From NCBI GenBank assembly GCA_964587655.1, contig CAZPMT010000012.1, forward strand, positions 16,855 through 80,854: a DNA stretch of 64,000 nucleotides, read 5' to 3'. Shown here one piece after another: positions 1 to 8,100 of the stretch. The stretch is from CAZPMT01 sp964587655. GTDB lineage: Bacteria > Hydrogenedentota > Hydrogenedentia > Hydrogenedentales > SLHB01. The notes beneath the pieces were generated by a model. The model was not told the DNA's origin. It worked only from the letters and a program-made list of their open reading frames with translations, and ran no database searches. The position numbers and the translations under genes are program-made. Within the stretch, counting starts at the first letter, position 1. Each line of letters starts with the position of its first letter.

Positions 1-1
1 G

Positions 2-952
2 GCAGGTTCCCTGAAGCTTCACGCAAAGAAGGCCCAAGTGCCTCCCCTTCGCGAGAAATGGTTCGCGGCCTTCAAGCCCGACGAGATGTTTTCATCTTCG
101 GCGCGCCCTTGGACGCTCGAACTGTCCGCGGACGCATTGGAACTGCCTCCGTGGAAAGGCAGCGAGTTCGCCGGGACCTCATACACGAATTCCATCGAAG
201 CGGGCTTGAAGAGCTTCAGCGCGAAGATCGAAGGGGGCGGAAGCGTCGAAGGAACGTATCGAAGCAACAAGCAAGATAACACCTACGAGATGACGTTCTC
301 ATGGACCGGCATTCCCGCCAGGTATCTCCTCGAGCAACTAAACTATCCGAAGATCCTGAATGGCGCAACGACGGGCGAGGTCAGTTACGCGATGGACCGG
401 GATGACCCGGGAACGCTGAAAGGACAGGGCCGCTTCGAAGTCCGAGATGGCCAATTCAGCGCCGATTTCCTCGTGTCGCAGATCCAGGGGAAACTCGAAA
501 ACAAGATATCGGCGCTGCCTCCTTCGCTGAAGTTCTCTTTGCTCAAGAGCGACCTGTCGTTCGAGCGCGACATTTTTGCGACGCCCAATCTCCAGCTTGT
601 CTCGGAGGGGATCAAGGTTACCGGCAGCGGCTCCTTTGTCACACACGGCGACATGGACTATGACCTCAAAGTTGCGGTATCGCCGGGGATCGCGGAGAAG
701 ATCCCGGCGTTGCGCGACAACTTCAACATACGGGGCCTTCGTCTCGCACAACAGGATATCGAACTCTCGTTCAAGGTGAAAGGCCCCACGTTCAACCCGC
801 AAGGAGAACTTGCGGGAATGCCGCCCATCGGTGTTACCCTGGTAAGCAGCGCGCTCGAGATGACGAGCGACGCCATGCGCGTTATCGACATACCTAGAAA
901 GATCCTCACGGATTTGATAAAGATCGGTGGAGGCATCGTTGGGATGCCATAG
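2..952 (+). CDS. AsmA-like envelope protein, C-terminal part (5' end outside window)
   Basis: The reading frame is open from base 2, so the GTG at 38 is probably an internal valine and the gene begins upstream. About 316 residues are visible, ending at TAG 950-952. The sequence has alternating polar/hydrophobic beta-strand character with phrases such as 'GTLKGQGRFEVRDGQF' and 'LVSEGIKVTGSGSFVTHGDMDYDLKV', and ends in an amphipathic stretch (DIPRKILTDLIKIGGGIVG). This layout is typical of the C-terminal domain of AsmA/YhdP-like proteins, which bridge the periplasm and are implicated in phospholipid transport. Inference: part of a large periplasmic AsmA-family protein. The N-terminal membrane anchor is not visible. 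Confidence 0.6.
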   Translation, partial: AGSLKLHAKKAQVPPLREKWFAAFKPDEMFSSSARPWTLELSADALELPPWKGSEFAGTSYTNSIEAGLKSFSAKIEGGGSVEGTYRSNKQDNTYEMTFSWTGIPARYLLEQLNYPKILNGATTGEVSYAMDRDDPGTLKGQGRFEVRDGQFSADFLVSQIQGKLENKISALPPSLKFSLLKSDLSFERDIFATPNLQLVSEGIKVTGSGSFVTHGDMDYDLKVAVSPGIAEKIPALRDNFNIRGLRLAQQDIELSFKVKGPTFNPQGELAGMPPIGVTLVSSALEMTSDAMRVIDIPRKILTDLIKIGGGIVGMP

Positions 953-1000
953 CAGACGGCGATCTTCGCCTTATTGTAATTAACGGGAATCAGGGTTATT

Positions 1001-1540
1001 ATGGAAATCAAGATCGGAAAGAGCGCGCACGCATGTTCCGTGTGCCTGCGCGATTTCGTGCATGATGAAGTATTGACGTCGGTCGTGAGGATCGAGACCC
1101 AGACCTTGATCCGAACCGACTATTGCGCGGCATGTTGGAACGCCGAATGCGCGACGGGCGCATTCTGCGTGTGGTCGCCCAAGTTCTGCGATCCGAAAGT
1201 TGCGGAGCAGCCGCCGCCGGAAGTATTCTTGCCGTTGCGCCAACTGTTCTATGACGCTGTGCAATCCGAGGATCGGGACGATCTGGCCGTGGCATACCTG
1301 GCCGCGCAGTTGCTTCGGCGCCAGAAGGCATTCCGGCTGATTAAGGAATCGGACGAGAGCGACGGGGAAGTAAAGCTGATCCTGTTCGCGGACCGGATCG
1401 GCAATCGTCCTATCGAGGTCCGTGACCCTAACCTGACATATGAGGAGTTGGAAAAGGGACGGCGCGTGCTTATGGAGCGCCTGAGCGCTTTGGAGCATCC
1501 GGCGGCGGAAGAAGAGAGCAACCATGTTGGATCCAAGTAA
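1001..1540 (+). CDS. Small zinc-ribbon protein of unknown function
   Basis: A 179-residue soluble protein. Its N-terminal third holds two CxxC pairs (CSVC near residue 12, CAAC near 43) plus a further Cys, a likely zinc ribbon. The rest is helical and charged, with no signal peptide or membrane segment. ATG at 1001 gives the full zinc-ribbon module. The gene overlaps the start of the SPOR gene by 17 bp, so the two are probably co-transcribed and translationally coupled. I do not recognise a characterised family. A zinc-dependent structural or regulatory role is inference only. Confidence 0.65.
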   Translation: MEIKIGKSAHACSVCLRDFVHDEVLTSVVRIETQTLIRTDYCAACWNAECATGAFCVWSPKFCDPKVAEQPPPEVFLPLRQLFYDAVQSEDRDDLAVAYLAAQLLRRQKAFRLIKESDESDGEVKLILFADRIGNRPIEVRDPNLTYEELEKGRRVLMERLSALEHPAAEEESNHVGSK

Positions 1541-2483
1541 GGCAAGAGCGCAGAGCACTACCGCGAAACTGACCTCGGAATTCACATCGGGCCAACTGAT
1601 CATCGCAATCTGCATGTTTCTGATCCTGGCCCTGATATGTTTCGCGTTCGGCGTGCTCGTCGGACGGTACGGAAACCATGAGGCGAGTCCTGTGCGGTCG
1701 GCGCAAGTCCGAGCACCGGAGCCCGCTGCTCCAATGCCGCCGGGGCCTCGATCCCTCGAGCAGCCGGGCCGGCAAGAGGGTGTGCAGACGTCGCCGCGGA
1801 TGCTGCCGGGCGCGCAGCCGCAGAAACCGCCCATGCCCGGATTCCCATCATCGCCGGGAATGCAGGGCCCGCCGAAAACGGAACCCAACGTGTCGGAACT
1901 TCCTGCGCCTCAGGCAAAGCCTGCGCCGCCTTCCGCGCCAACGCCTCCCGTGGAGCCGGCGCCTCCTCCCAGCGGCGCCGGTGCTGTAACGCCCCCCTCT
2001 ACCCCGGCGACCACGGAGACGCCTCCCGTTTCACAGCCTCCTGCGGCGGCCGCACCGGCCGAGAGAAATGCGGCGAAACCGGAAGGCAAGACGGTTGCCC
2101 CGGCGCCAGCAACGCCAATCGCGACACCGCTGGCCGCTACGCCGCCGCTCCAACCTCTGCCTGGCGCGAGTGCATCGCCTTCCATGCAACCCGCGGCGGC
2201 GCAGAAAACGCCCGCCGCATCAGCGGTTGTTGCTCCGGGCATAGGGACATACGCTATTCAAGTCGCATCGTTCTCCGGCGCCAAGCGCAAGGAGATCGCG
2301 GAACAGTATAGGAAGCGCCTGCTGTCAAACGCAGGACTCGAGTCGGACTTGCTTCCCTCTGAGGACGGCAAGACGGTTCGTGTTCTCGTGGGCCGCTACC
2401 CGGACAAGGGAACCGCCGCGAAGGCGTGCGAAGAGTTGAAAAAACGCGCGGGATTCGCGGACAGCTTTGTGAAACGCCGGTAG
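1524..2483 (+). CDS. Membrane-anchored SPOR-domain protein
   Basis: A 319-residue protein with a short cytoplasmic N-terminus, one membrane helix at about residues 24-46 (IIAICMFLILALICFAFGVL), a long Pro/Ala-rich linker (about 60-240), and a C-terminal SPOR-like domain (from about 243; 'YAIQVASFSGAKRKEIAEQY' ... 'VRVLVGRYPDKGTAAKACEELK'). SPOR domains bind denuded glycan strands of septal peptidoglycan, so a role at division or cell-wall remodelling sites is likely. The linker would span the periplasm. The gene overlaps the preceding zinc-ribbon gene. Confidence 0.8.
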   Translation: MLDPSKARAQSTTAKLTSEFTSGQLIIAICMFLILALICFAFGVLVGRYGNHEASPVRSAQVRAPEPAAPMPPGPRSLEQPGRQEGVQTSPRMLPGAQPQKPPMPGFPSSPGMQGPPKTEPNVSELPAPQAKPAPPSAPTPPVEPAPPPSGAGAVTPPSTPATTETPPVSQPPAAAAPAERNAAKPEGKTVAPAPATPIATPLAATPPLQPLPGASASPSMQPAAAQKTPAASAVVAPGIGTYAIQVASFSGAKRKEIAEQYRKRLLSNAGLESDLLPSEDGKTVRVLVGRYPDKGTAAKACEELKKRAGFADSFVKRR

Positions 2484-2539
2484 CAGAACGGCGGAAGGTT
2501 GACGGCGGAAGAGAGGTTAGCTCTCAGAGCGCGCACATC

Positions 2540-2566
2540 GTAGGACGGGTTTCAAACCCGTCCTAC
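2540..2566. repeat. 27-bp palindrome, GTAGGWC-ended type
   Basis: Thirteen-base arms (GTAGGACGGGTTT / AAACCCGTCCTAC) surround a single C. It lies between the SPOR gene and panE. The same geometry, including the central C and GTAGGWC ends, recurs at 37490-37516. It could form a terminator-like hairpin, but no U-tract follows, so a dispersed REP-type repeat fits better. Confidence 0.75.
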
Positions 2567-2601
2567 AAAGACCGGAGCGCACCTCACATGGGGAATGATT
2601 T

Positions 2602-3477
2602 ATGAAAGTAACGGTGATCGGACCTGGGGCCATGGGATGTCTTTTTGCCGCCAAACTGGCGAGGAGCGGCGTCCAGACCACGTTGGTCGATTACCGTCCG
2701 GATCGCGCGGCGAACCTGCAGAAGTCCGGCATTACCGTTGAGGAGGCCGGCGGCACGTTTACCGCGAAGCCGGCCGTGTCGGCCCGCATGCCAGACGGCC
2801 AGCATCTTGTAATCGTTCTGACAAAAGCCTATTCGCTCAAGAACCTGCAGTTCCGGGATTCGTACCCGATCCTCACGCTTCAGAATGGTCTTGGCAATAT
2901 CGAAACGTTGTGTTCGATGGTAGGGAGCGCCCGCGTGATTGCCGGCGTTACCTGCGAAGCGTCCACCTTGCTTTCAGCCGGTCACGTGAGGCACGTGGCG
3001 CCGGGCATGACGACCGTCGGCTCGTGGACTTCGTGTTCGCCGAAGGTCGCGGCCGAGGTGCTGGAAAAGGCCGGGTTCCAGGTCGAGGAGACGGACGCGC
3101 CGGGGCAGAAGATCTGGGAAAAGGTGGCGATCAACGCGGCCATCAACCCCTTGACGGCGCTGCTTGGCGTGCAGAACGGCAAGCTGCTCGACATGCGCGA
3201 GGTCCGTCAGTTGATGCGCGACCTCGTCGTCGAAACCGCCAAAGTGGCAGCCACCGAAGGCTACAAGTTCGGTTACAGTCTCGTCGAGCGAGCCGAAGAG
3301 GTGTGCAGGGAAACGGCGGACAACGTCTCCTCCATGCTTCAGGACGTTCGCGCCGGCAAGCGAACGGAAATCGACGCCATAAGCGGAGAGATCCTGCGCC
3401 GAGCCCAGCTTGCCTCGCTTCCAACCCCGCGCACCCGCGTCGTCTGGCAACTGGTCAAAGGCCTGGAACAGCGTTGA
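2602..3477 (+). CDS. panE: 2-dehydropantoate 2-reductase (ketopantoate reductase)
   Basis: A 291-residue cytosolic oxidoreductase that reduces ketopantoate to pantoate with NADPH in the pantothenate/CoA pathway. The N-terminal Rossmann motif GPGAMGCLFAAKLARSG is followed by VLTKAYSLKNL, the substrate-region LTLQNGLGNIE and WEKVAINAAINPLTALLG, then a C-terminal helical domain with SSMLQDVRAGKRTEIDAISG, all typical of ApbA/PanE proteins. Length is normal. ATG 2602 has GGGGA about 9 bases upstream. The stop overlaps the TTG start of the acyltransferase (TTGA), indicating translational coupling. Confidence 0.9.
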   Translation: MKVTVIGPGAMGCLFAAKLARSGVQTTLVDYRPDRAANLQKSGITVEEAGGTFTAKPAVSARMPDGQHLVIVLTKAYSLKNLQFRDSYPILTLQNGLGNIETLCSMVGSARVIAGVTCEASTLLSAGHVRHVAPGMTTVGSWTSCSPKVAAEVLEKAGFQVEETDAPGQKIWEKVAINAAINPLTALLGVQNGKLLDMREVRQLMRDLVVETAKVAATEGYKFGYSLVERAEEVCRETADNVSSMLQDVRAGKRTEIDAISGEILRRAQLASLPTPRTRVVWQLVKGLEQR

Positions 3478-4169
3478 ACAAGATCCCCAGCGTCTTCTAC
3501 GAGAGTCCCGTAACGTTCACACCCAAGCAGAAGCTCATTCTGTTTACCCTCCCCCCAATAGTGGCCGTGTGCATCAAGGGCCTGATGAAGACATGCCGTT
3601 GCGAGGTCCGAAACCTCCATCTCTGGGAGCAAGTCGTCGAGACACACGGACGCGCCATCATAGCGATATGGCACGAGTCCTCGGGGCTTGCCGCTTGGCA
3701 CTATCGCAACACCGGCGGACACACACTCGTCAGCTACAGCTTCGACGGCGAGCTTGCGACCCGCGTGCTGATGCACTTAGGCCTGAGGACCATCAGGGGA
3801 TCGTCCACGCGCGGCGGCTCCGAGGGTCTCCGCGGGCTCACCGAAGCGGCAAAGCACATCAAGATCCTCGGATTCACCCTTGACGGCCCCAAGGGACCAA
3901 GACGCGTGGCAAAACCGGGGATCGCCATACTGGCCGCGCGGACCGGACTTCCCATCATACCCCACGCCTTCGCGATTCATCCGGCATGGCGCCTCAACTC
4001 CTGGGACAGGTTCCCCGTCCCGAAACCCTTCGGAAGGCTCGTATCCGCCTACGGCCCTGCCATTGCTCCGCCCGTCGACGACTCACCCGATGCCGTCGAA
4101 CAGACTCGACTGCAAGTCGAGAATGATCTGAACCGCCTCCACGCGGAGATCGAGAAGGAAGTCACATGA
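3474..4169 (+). CDS. DUF374 lysophospholipid acyltransferase-like protein
   Basis: A 231-residue protein with an N-terminal hydrophobic segment (LILFTLPPIVAVCIKGLM), an IAIWHESSG motif with the putative catalytic His, and the hallmark block GSSTRGGSEGLRGL ... FTLDGPKGPRRVAKPGI ... TGLPIIPHAFA. This matches DUF374 acyltransferases, relatives of the LpxL/PlsC superfamily, often placed in lipid A or membrane lipid acylation. The start is TTG 3474, overlapping the panE stop; translation upstream of this in the same frame only shadows panE. The acyl acceptor is unknown. Confidence 0.8.
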   Translation: MNKIPSVFYESPVTFTPKQKLILFTLPPIVAVCIKGLMKTCRCEVRNLHLWEQVVETHGRAIIAIWHESSGLAAWHYRNTGGHTLVSYSFDGELATRVLMHLGLRTIRGSSTRGGSEGLRGLTEAAKHIKILGFTLDGPKGPRRVAKPGIAILAARTGLPIIPHAFAIHPAWRLNSWDRFPVPKPFGRLVSAYGPAIAPPVDDSPDAVEQTRLQVENDLNRLHAEIEKEVT

Positions 4170-4470
4170 CCCCCGGCAAAGCCGGGGGCTTGCTGTTGCT
4201 AGGCCCCCAAGGGGGCTGGCTCCTGTACGTGCAGTCTTGACTGGATACTGCTGTATACGCACGTGTTTAGCCGGGCTTCAGCCGGCTCCTCTTTGCACCC
4301 GGCCTCGGCCGGGGTGAACAGGGCCAACACAGCCCACCGCCAGCACGCTTCAGCGCGGCTTCTCGGTCACGCTTCAGCAGAGGTACCGACCCCGCTACGA
4401 GATCGTGTACTACTTCCGCAAAGGTCAAACCTTTCGAGTCCCCGGCAGAGCCGGGGGTTTACCGAAAGAA
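4170..4470. repeat. 300-bp gene-free block of GC-rich hairpins
   Basis: Between the acyltransferase and the convergent pfp gene lie several short hairpins: CCCCCGGC-AAA-GCCGGGGG right after the acyltransferase stop (4170-4188), CCCCGGC-AGA-GCCGGGG close to the pfp stop (4440-4456), and intervening AGCCGGGC/GCCGGCT and ACCCGGCC/GGCCGGGGT stems near 4268-4318. The outer two can serve as terminators for the converging genes. The block looks like a REP cluster. I see no convincing coding sequence; a short open frame near the right edge (RYRPRYEIVYYFRKGQ) was not recognised. Confidence 0.55.
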
Positions 4471-5688
4471 TCACCCCTTCTTGAGGACCTTCGCAACCCT
4501 GGGTGCGGCGACGCGCGCCATCCGGGGAAGCTGGCCAACGAGGGGACGGACGTAGTCCCGAAACGCATTCGTCACATTGTTGCCTGCTTTATTTACGTAC
4601 TCGGCCGGCATACCACGGCTCTCACGCGCCACCGTGTCCATCGGCGTGAGGAAATACTCGACCGAGTAGTCGCCGGTGCGGCGGATCGCGACCGAACCGT
4701 CCAGCCGGTGCCAGATGGCGTACTGGGCCGCCTTCTCGCCCACCTCGCGCGCTTCGAACTGATCGACTGAGCTCACGCAGCCGAGGAAACTACGCTGTAG
4801 ATAACCGAGCGTGTCAGCCCGGACGCGCTTGATCTTGAGGTCGTTCTTCACCCACATGCTGAGCAGGTCGCCGAGCGCGCCCGAGCCCGAAAGCTGGACG
4901 TTGCCGTGCGAATCCTTTTCGCCGCCCGAGAACTGCGCGGCGATGGCCACGCCCTTAAGATCGACAATGCCCTCCGAGACGGCCACCACGCAACGCCCGT
5001 ACTTCTCATATGCTTCTCTCACATCCGCGAGGAACTTCTCCTTCACAACGGGGCGTTCCGGCACATAGATCAGGTGCGGGCCGTCGTCGGGATACATCTT
5101 TGCGAGACACGACGCGGCCGTCAGGAACCCCGCATGCCGTCCCATGACGACGCCGATGTAAAGCCCGGGAATCGCCCGGTTGTCCAGGTTCGCGCCCGCG
5201 AACGCTTGCGCAACGAACTTCGCCGCCGAGCCATAGCCCGGGCAGTGGTCCGTGACCAGAAGGTCGTTATCGATGGTCTTCGGAATATGGATGACGCGCA
5301 TCTCATACTTAGCCTTATCGGCCTCCTGATTGACAATGCGGCACGTGTCGGCGCTGTCGTTCCCCCCGATATAGAAAAAATACCGGACCCCGTGCGCCTT
5401 GCACACCTTAAAGATTTCCTTGCAGTATGCCTTATCAGGTTTGTCGCGCGTCGACAGCAAGCCCGACGACGGAGTGTTCGCCACTGCCTCGAGGTTATGC
5501 GTCGTCGCTTCCGTGAGATCCAGGAAGTTCTCATCGACAATCCCGCGAACTCCGTGCAGCGCGCCGTAAACGCGCGTCACCTGCGGGAACTTCCGCGATT
5601 CGAGGACCGCTCCGGCCAGACTCTGATTGATGACTGCCGTGGGTCCGCCACCCTGCGCGACCAAGACCTTGCCTTGAAGTGCTGCCAT
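4471..5688 (-). CDS. pfp: 6-phosphofructokinase, pyrophosphate-dependent type
   Basis: A 405-residue phosphofructokinase that interconverts fructose 6-phosphate and fructose 1,6-bisphosphate. Visible motifs are GGGPTAVINQSL (13-24), GGNDS (108-112), PKTIDND (136-142), GRHAGF (183-188) and YVPERP. Asp111 in place of the ATP-type glycine, and Lys137 in PKTIDND, are the established signature of PPi- rather than ATP-dependent enzymes, which work reversibly in glycolysis and gluconeogenesis. ATG 5688 has a GGAGG Shine-Dalgarno site. It is a single-gene unit, convergent with the upstream cluster and next to the left end of the IS1-like element. Confidence 0.85.
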   Translation of the reverse strand: MAALQGKVLVAQGGGPTAVINQSLAGAVLESRKFPQVTRVYGALHGVRGIVDENFLDLTEATTHNLEAVANTPSSGLLSTRDKPDKAYCKEIFKVCKAHGVRYFFYIGGNDSADTCRIVNQEADKAKYEMRVIHIPKTIDNDLLVTDHCPGYGSAAKFVAQAFAGANLDNRAIPGLYIGVVMGRHAGFLTAASCLAKMYPDDGPHLIYVPERPVVKEKFLADVREAYEKYGRCVVAVSEGIVDLKGVAIAAQFSGGEKDSHGNVQLSGSGALGDLLSMWVKNDLKIKRVRADTLGYLQRSFLGCVSSVDQFEAREVGEKAAQYAIWHRLDGSVAIRRTGDYSVEYFLTPMDTVARESRGMPAEYVNKAGNNVTNAFRDYVRPLVGQLPRMARVAAPRVAKVLKKG

Positions 5689-5794
5689 GATACTTCTCCT
5701 CCCTGCACAACATGGGTACTCTGATCGACTAGCAACCGCGAATTGAAGGCGGATTCTTGCACGCGGAGTGCCGGAGAGTCAAGGAACCGAACAG

Positions 5795-5802
5795 CAAGAT
5801 TT
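5795..5802. repeat. Left target-site duplication of the IS1-like element
   Basis: CAAGATTT directly abuts the left inverted repeat. CAAGATCT abuts the right one at 8956-8963 in the same orientation (7 of 8 identical). An 8-9 bp duplication is the known signature of IS1-family insertion. The single mismatch suggests an old insertion. Confidence 0.6.
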
Positions 5803-5822
5803 GGTAGTGGGTGAGTTTGGAT
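5803..5822 (+). repeat. Left terminal inverted repeat of IS1-like element
   Basis: GGTAGTGGGTGAGTTTGGAT matches the inverted right end in 18 of 20 positions. Confidence 0.7.
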
Positions 5823-5868
5823 TTGATTCGACCTTGACTGATCTAGGGTGATGCTGGATAATGGGTTC

Positions 5869-6099
5869 ATGAAACGACCGCGCGATCTGAATCAACTTGC
5901 AGCTAGCATTGTGGCAACCGCGATTGGGGAAGGTGAGCGACCAATGCCACCAGCGGAAAAAGATCCCGCAGCAGTCGCGCTAGGGCGCAAGGGCGGGCAA
6001 AAGGGGGGCAAGGTGCGAGCAGAGCGTCTTACAACGAAGCAGAGACAAGAGATCGCGCGAGTTGCAGCCCAAGCGCGATGGAAAAACACGTGGGATTAG
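5869..6099 (+). CDS. Small basic passenger protein (KRPRDxNQLA type)
   Basis: A protein of about 76 residues beginning MKRPRDLNQLAASIVATAIG, followed by an acidic/proline patch and a very basic Gly/Lys-rich tail (ALGRKGGQKGGKVRAERLTT ... RQEIARVAAQARW). It resembles a widespread family of small uncharacterised bacterial proteins with histone-like lysine-rich repeats; nucleic-acid binding is plausible but unproven. ATG 5869 is chosen because the family begins at this motif; GTG 5848 and ATG 5851 are in-frame alternatives. It lies just inside the left end of the mobile element. Its stop overlaps, tail to tail, the end of the next gene. Confidence 0.6.
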   Translation: MKRPRDLNQLAASIVATAIGEGERPMPPAEKDPAAVALGRKGGQKGGKVRAERLTTKQRQEIARVAAQARWKNTWD

Positions 6100-6299
6100 G
6101 CACTCTTCGCCGATTCCATTGCCCGCTCAATCTCCTCTAAATCGTCGGTGAAATCCCAAACCATCTGTATGGGAAGACCATCGTTACGGTTCTGGTTATA
6201 GCTGTCTACATCCACCTTAAGTTTCCGGCAATCGGCCACGATACACACTCGACGTTGCTGAAAAGACAAGGCCATATGTTCTCTGGGCGCAGTTAACAT
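6096..6299 (-). CDS. Small passenger protein, unknown function
   Basis: A 67-residue ORF, the last in the minus-strand cargo operon. The sequence (SFQQRRVCIVADCRKLKVDV ... WDFTDDLEEIERAMESAKSA) has an acidic helical C-terminus and no recognisable domain. ATG 6299 gives the longest form; ATG 6275 is an alternative, and neither has a strong ribosome-binding site. It is six bases downstream of the preceding gene's stop. Confidence 0.4.
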   Translation of the reverse strand: MLTAPREHMALSFQQRRVCIVADCRKLKVDVDSYNQNRNDGLPIQMVWDFTDDLEEIERAMESAKSA

Positions 6300-6305
6300 A
6301 CTTTC

Positions 6306-6575
6306 TCAGAACATCATCATTGTCTGTCCGTTTTTCTTGGTGACGGCGTGCATGAGGCGAACAGTTCGACCTTGCCTATCGGTAAATGTTTCCTGATTCA
6401 TCGCGTGCGACAGTTCCGCTGCGCATTTCGAGATCATGTCGCTGCGAGTGGGATGCCAGAGGTACCTGCGATTGTCAATCGCCCATTCTGCAATTTCATG
6501 GGCTATGATTCGCGCTTGTCCTGTTGCTCTTTGGTAATCTCGCCGTATTTGCTGCAATTCCTCGGTTCGAGTCAT
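6306..6575 (-). CDS. Small passenger protein, unknown function
   Basis: An 89-residue soluble protein, largely helical at the N-terminus (MTRTEELQQIRRDYQRATGQ) with a short beta-like C-terminus (DRQGRTVRLMHAVTKKNGQT). ATG 6575 has a clear GGAGG eight bases upstream, so it is probably expressed. It lies 15 bases downstream of higA-immA on the same strand and likely shares its operon. No family is recognised; a role accessory to the toxin-antitoxin pair or to transposition is only an inference from position. Confidence 0.5.
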   Translation of the reverse strand: MTRTEELQQIRRDYQRATGQARIIAHEIAEWAIDNRRYLWHPTRSDMISKCAAELSHAMNQETFTDRQGRTVRLMHAVTKKNGQTMMMF

Positions 6576-6590
6576 CGTCCGAACCTCCTG

Positions 6591-7697
6591 TTATGCGACC
6601 ATACCCCACCCATCGTATGTCGAGGTTGAGATTATCTTGTCGCGGACCCTGACCAACATTTTCCTGTGTTGCTTATAGTCAATATGCCCTCCGTACTGTA
6701 GCCGCCCGACAACAATGCCAGGATGAACACGAATCCTCTTGGAGAATCCTTGCACCTGCATCGGTGTAAACAGGGGTTGCACGCGGGCTACAAATCCGGA
6801 GAACTCTTGTTTAGGGATAAGAAACTCCTCGGTTTCCGTATCGGCTAGCTTTTCTTCTCTGGAAATTGTCTCGTCCCGCTCATAGAGCCCAGTGTCCAGC
6901 ATCGCCTTGTCTATCCCGTGGCGGTGCTTAACGTGGTAGAGTTCATGCAGAAGGGTGAACCAAAAATGATCGATGCGATCAAATCGCAAAGAAATCGCAA
7001 TCACTGGAGATACCGCATTCAACCAGAAACACACTCCATCGATCTTTGAACTGGGTAATGCCTCCACCAACAGAAAGCGAATACCTGCTTCGCGAAGAAT
7101 ACGAGGCACAAAGGTAACTGCATCCGAGGAAATGAGCATTGTCTTCAATTCATTCAATGCCTGCTCCAGCTTCGCTTCCGAGTATTTGCCAGTATGCAAT
7201 CTTCTTGAGATTTGATGCGTTCTATATAGCCAGGCTTGCTGCAATCGTATTCTCGATTCATCTTCCACCCTTCGCGCTGCGTAAGGGACTTCGGGCGGAT
7301 AAAAGAACTGAGCGAGTTCTTTCCTAAGATCGTCGACGCTTGTCGCTTGCCTTATCCATCCGCGCTTGACCATGTCTCGGATTGGGTACCTGCCGAAAAG
7401 TTCCGCCCTCTCCGCAATATTGCCTCCGAGAGGTCGAGTAGTTTCTGCTTGGCGTAGCCGATACTCGGTCTCTAGGTTTAGCCAAACATGGGCGCTAGTG
7501 TTCAGCGCCTCTCCAATAGCTCGGGCTGTGTCCGGAGTAATGATGCGCCTTGCAGAAATGATCTCACTAACGAGTGTTTGATCTCGTCCTATGATCTCAG
7601 CGAAATCCGCCTGCGACCATCCCCTAGCCTCAAGCTCTTCACGAAGGAACTCCCCAGGGGGGAATACCTCGGCGGGTTTATGATCCTTCATCATCAT
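6591..7697 (-). CDS. higA: HigA-type antitoxin fused to an ImmA/IrrE metallopeptidase
   Basis: A 368-residue protein. Residues 10-80 form a HigA/VapI-type helix-turn-helix (PPGEFLREELEARGWSQADF ... IGRDQTLVSEIISARR ... ALNTSAHVWLNLE). Residues 150-300 form an ImmA/IrrE domain with zinc motif HELYHVKHRH (HExxH at 251-255). HigA neutralises HigB and represses its own operon; ImmA/IrrE peptidases cleave XRE-type repressors. The fusion therefore joins antitoxin, repressor and protease in one chain. The three tandem ATGs at 7697-7689 leave the exact start open. One base separates it from the higB stop. Confidence 0.8.
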   Translation of the reverse strand: MMMKDHKPAEVFPPGEFLREELEARGWSQADFAEIIGRDQTLVSEIISARRIITPDTARAIGEALNTSAHVWLNLETEYRLRQAETTRPLGGNIAERAELFGRYPIRDMVKRGWIRQATSVDDLRKELAQFFYPPEVPYAARRVEDESRIRLQQAWLYRTHQISRRLHTGKYSEAKLEQALNELKTMLISSDAVTFVPRILREAGIRFLLVEALPSSKIDGVCFWLNAVSPVIAISLRFDRIDHFWFTLLHELYHVKHRHGIDKAMLDTGLYERDETISREEKLADTETEEFLIPKQEFSGFVARVQPLFTPMQVQGFSKRIRVHPGIVVGRLQYGGHIDYKQHRKMLVRVRDKIISTSTYDGWGMVA

Positions 7698-7698
7698 G

Positions 7699-7995
7699 TC
7701 AATGATAATCCTCTATTGAGTCAATGACTATTGTTCGGATATCGTCCTCTGTTTTCATGTGCATGAGCAATCGAAGTTGATCATTCAACCGCATCGATCT
7801 CTGTCGGCTCCGTTTTCCTTGAAGTTTCTCATAATGTAGGCTCTTCATCCCATAGAAATCACGTTCATCCAGCGCTTGCTGGATGAACTGAATGCGTTTT
7901 CTGAATGATTTCACAATGTCCTCTGCCCAATGCCCACTGTAAGCCGGGTCGAGGAAAACGCGTTCAAGGTCTCTATCGGAAAATCGAACATTCAT
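7699..7995 (-). CDS. higB: HigB toxin (RelE/ParE superfamily)
   Basis: A 98-residue RelE/ParE-fold protein. 'AEDIVKSFRKRIQFIQQALD' followed by 'MKSLHYEKLQGKRSRQRSMR' and 'DQLRLLMHM' matches the plasmid-maintenance killer (HigB) family, ribosome-dependent mRNA endonucleases. Toxin precedes antitoxin, the usual order for higBA. It starts at ATG 7995, only about 16 bases from the -10 box of a near-consensus promoter. It is the first gene of the cargo operon in the mobile element. Confidence 0.8.
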   Translation of the reverse strand: MNVRFSDRDLERVFLDPAYSGHWAEDIVKSFRKRIQFIQQALDERDFYGMKSLHYEKLQGKRSRQRSMRLNDQLRLLMHMKTEDDIRTIVIDSIEDYH

Positions 7996-8010
7996 TTCAG
8001 GCCTAGAATG

Positions 8011-8039
8011 AGTTTACACGATCTATCCGCAAATGTCAA
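8011..8039 (-). promoter_or_regulatory. Sigma-70 promoter of the higBA cargo operon
   Basis: On the minus strand, TTGACA (8039-8034), a 17-bp spacer, then TAAACT (8016-8011), ending 15 bases before the higB ATG. HigA probably binds over or next to this short region to autorepress, as is known for higBA loci. Confidence 0.65.
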
Positions 8040-8100
8040 CATGCGTCTTACGCAATACAAAAGTCGCTGATGGTTATACTTGATAAGTACATGAGCGGTC

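Noticed and set aside
2910..3473. N-terminal extension of the acyltransferase
   Set aside because: It only shadows panE in another frame; the TTG at 3474 gives the family-like start.
4170..4470. Possible CRISPR-like array of GC hairpins
   Set aside because: Repeat units are not identical, spacing is irregular and no cas genes are near.
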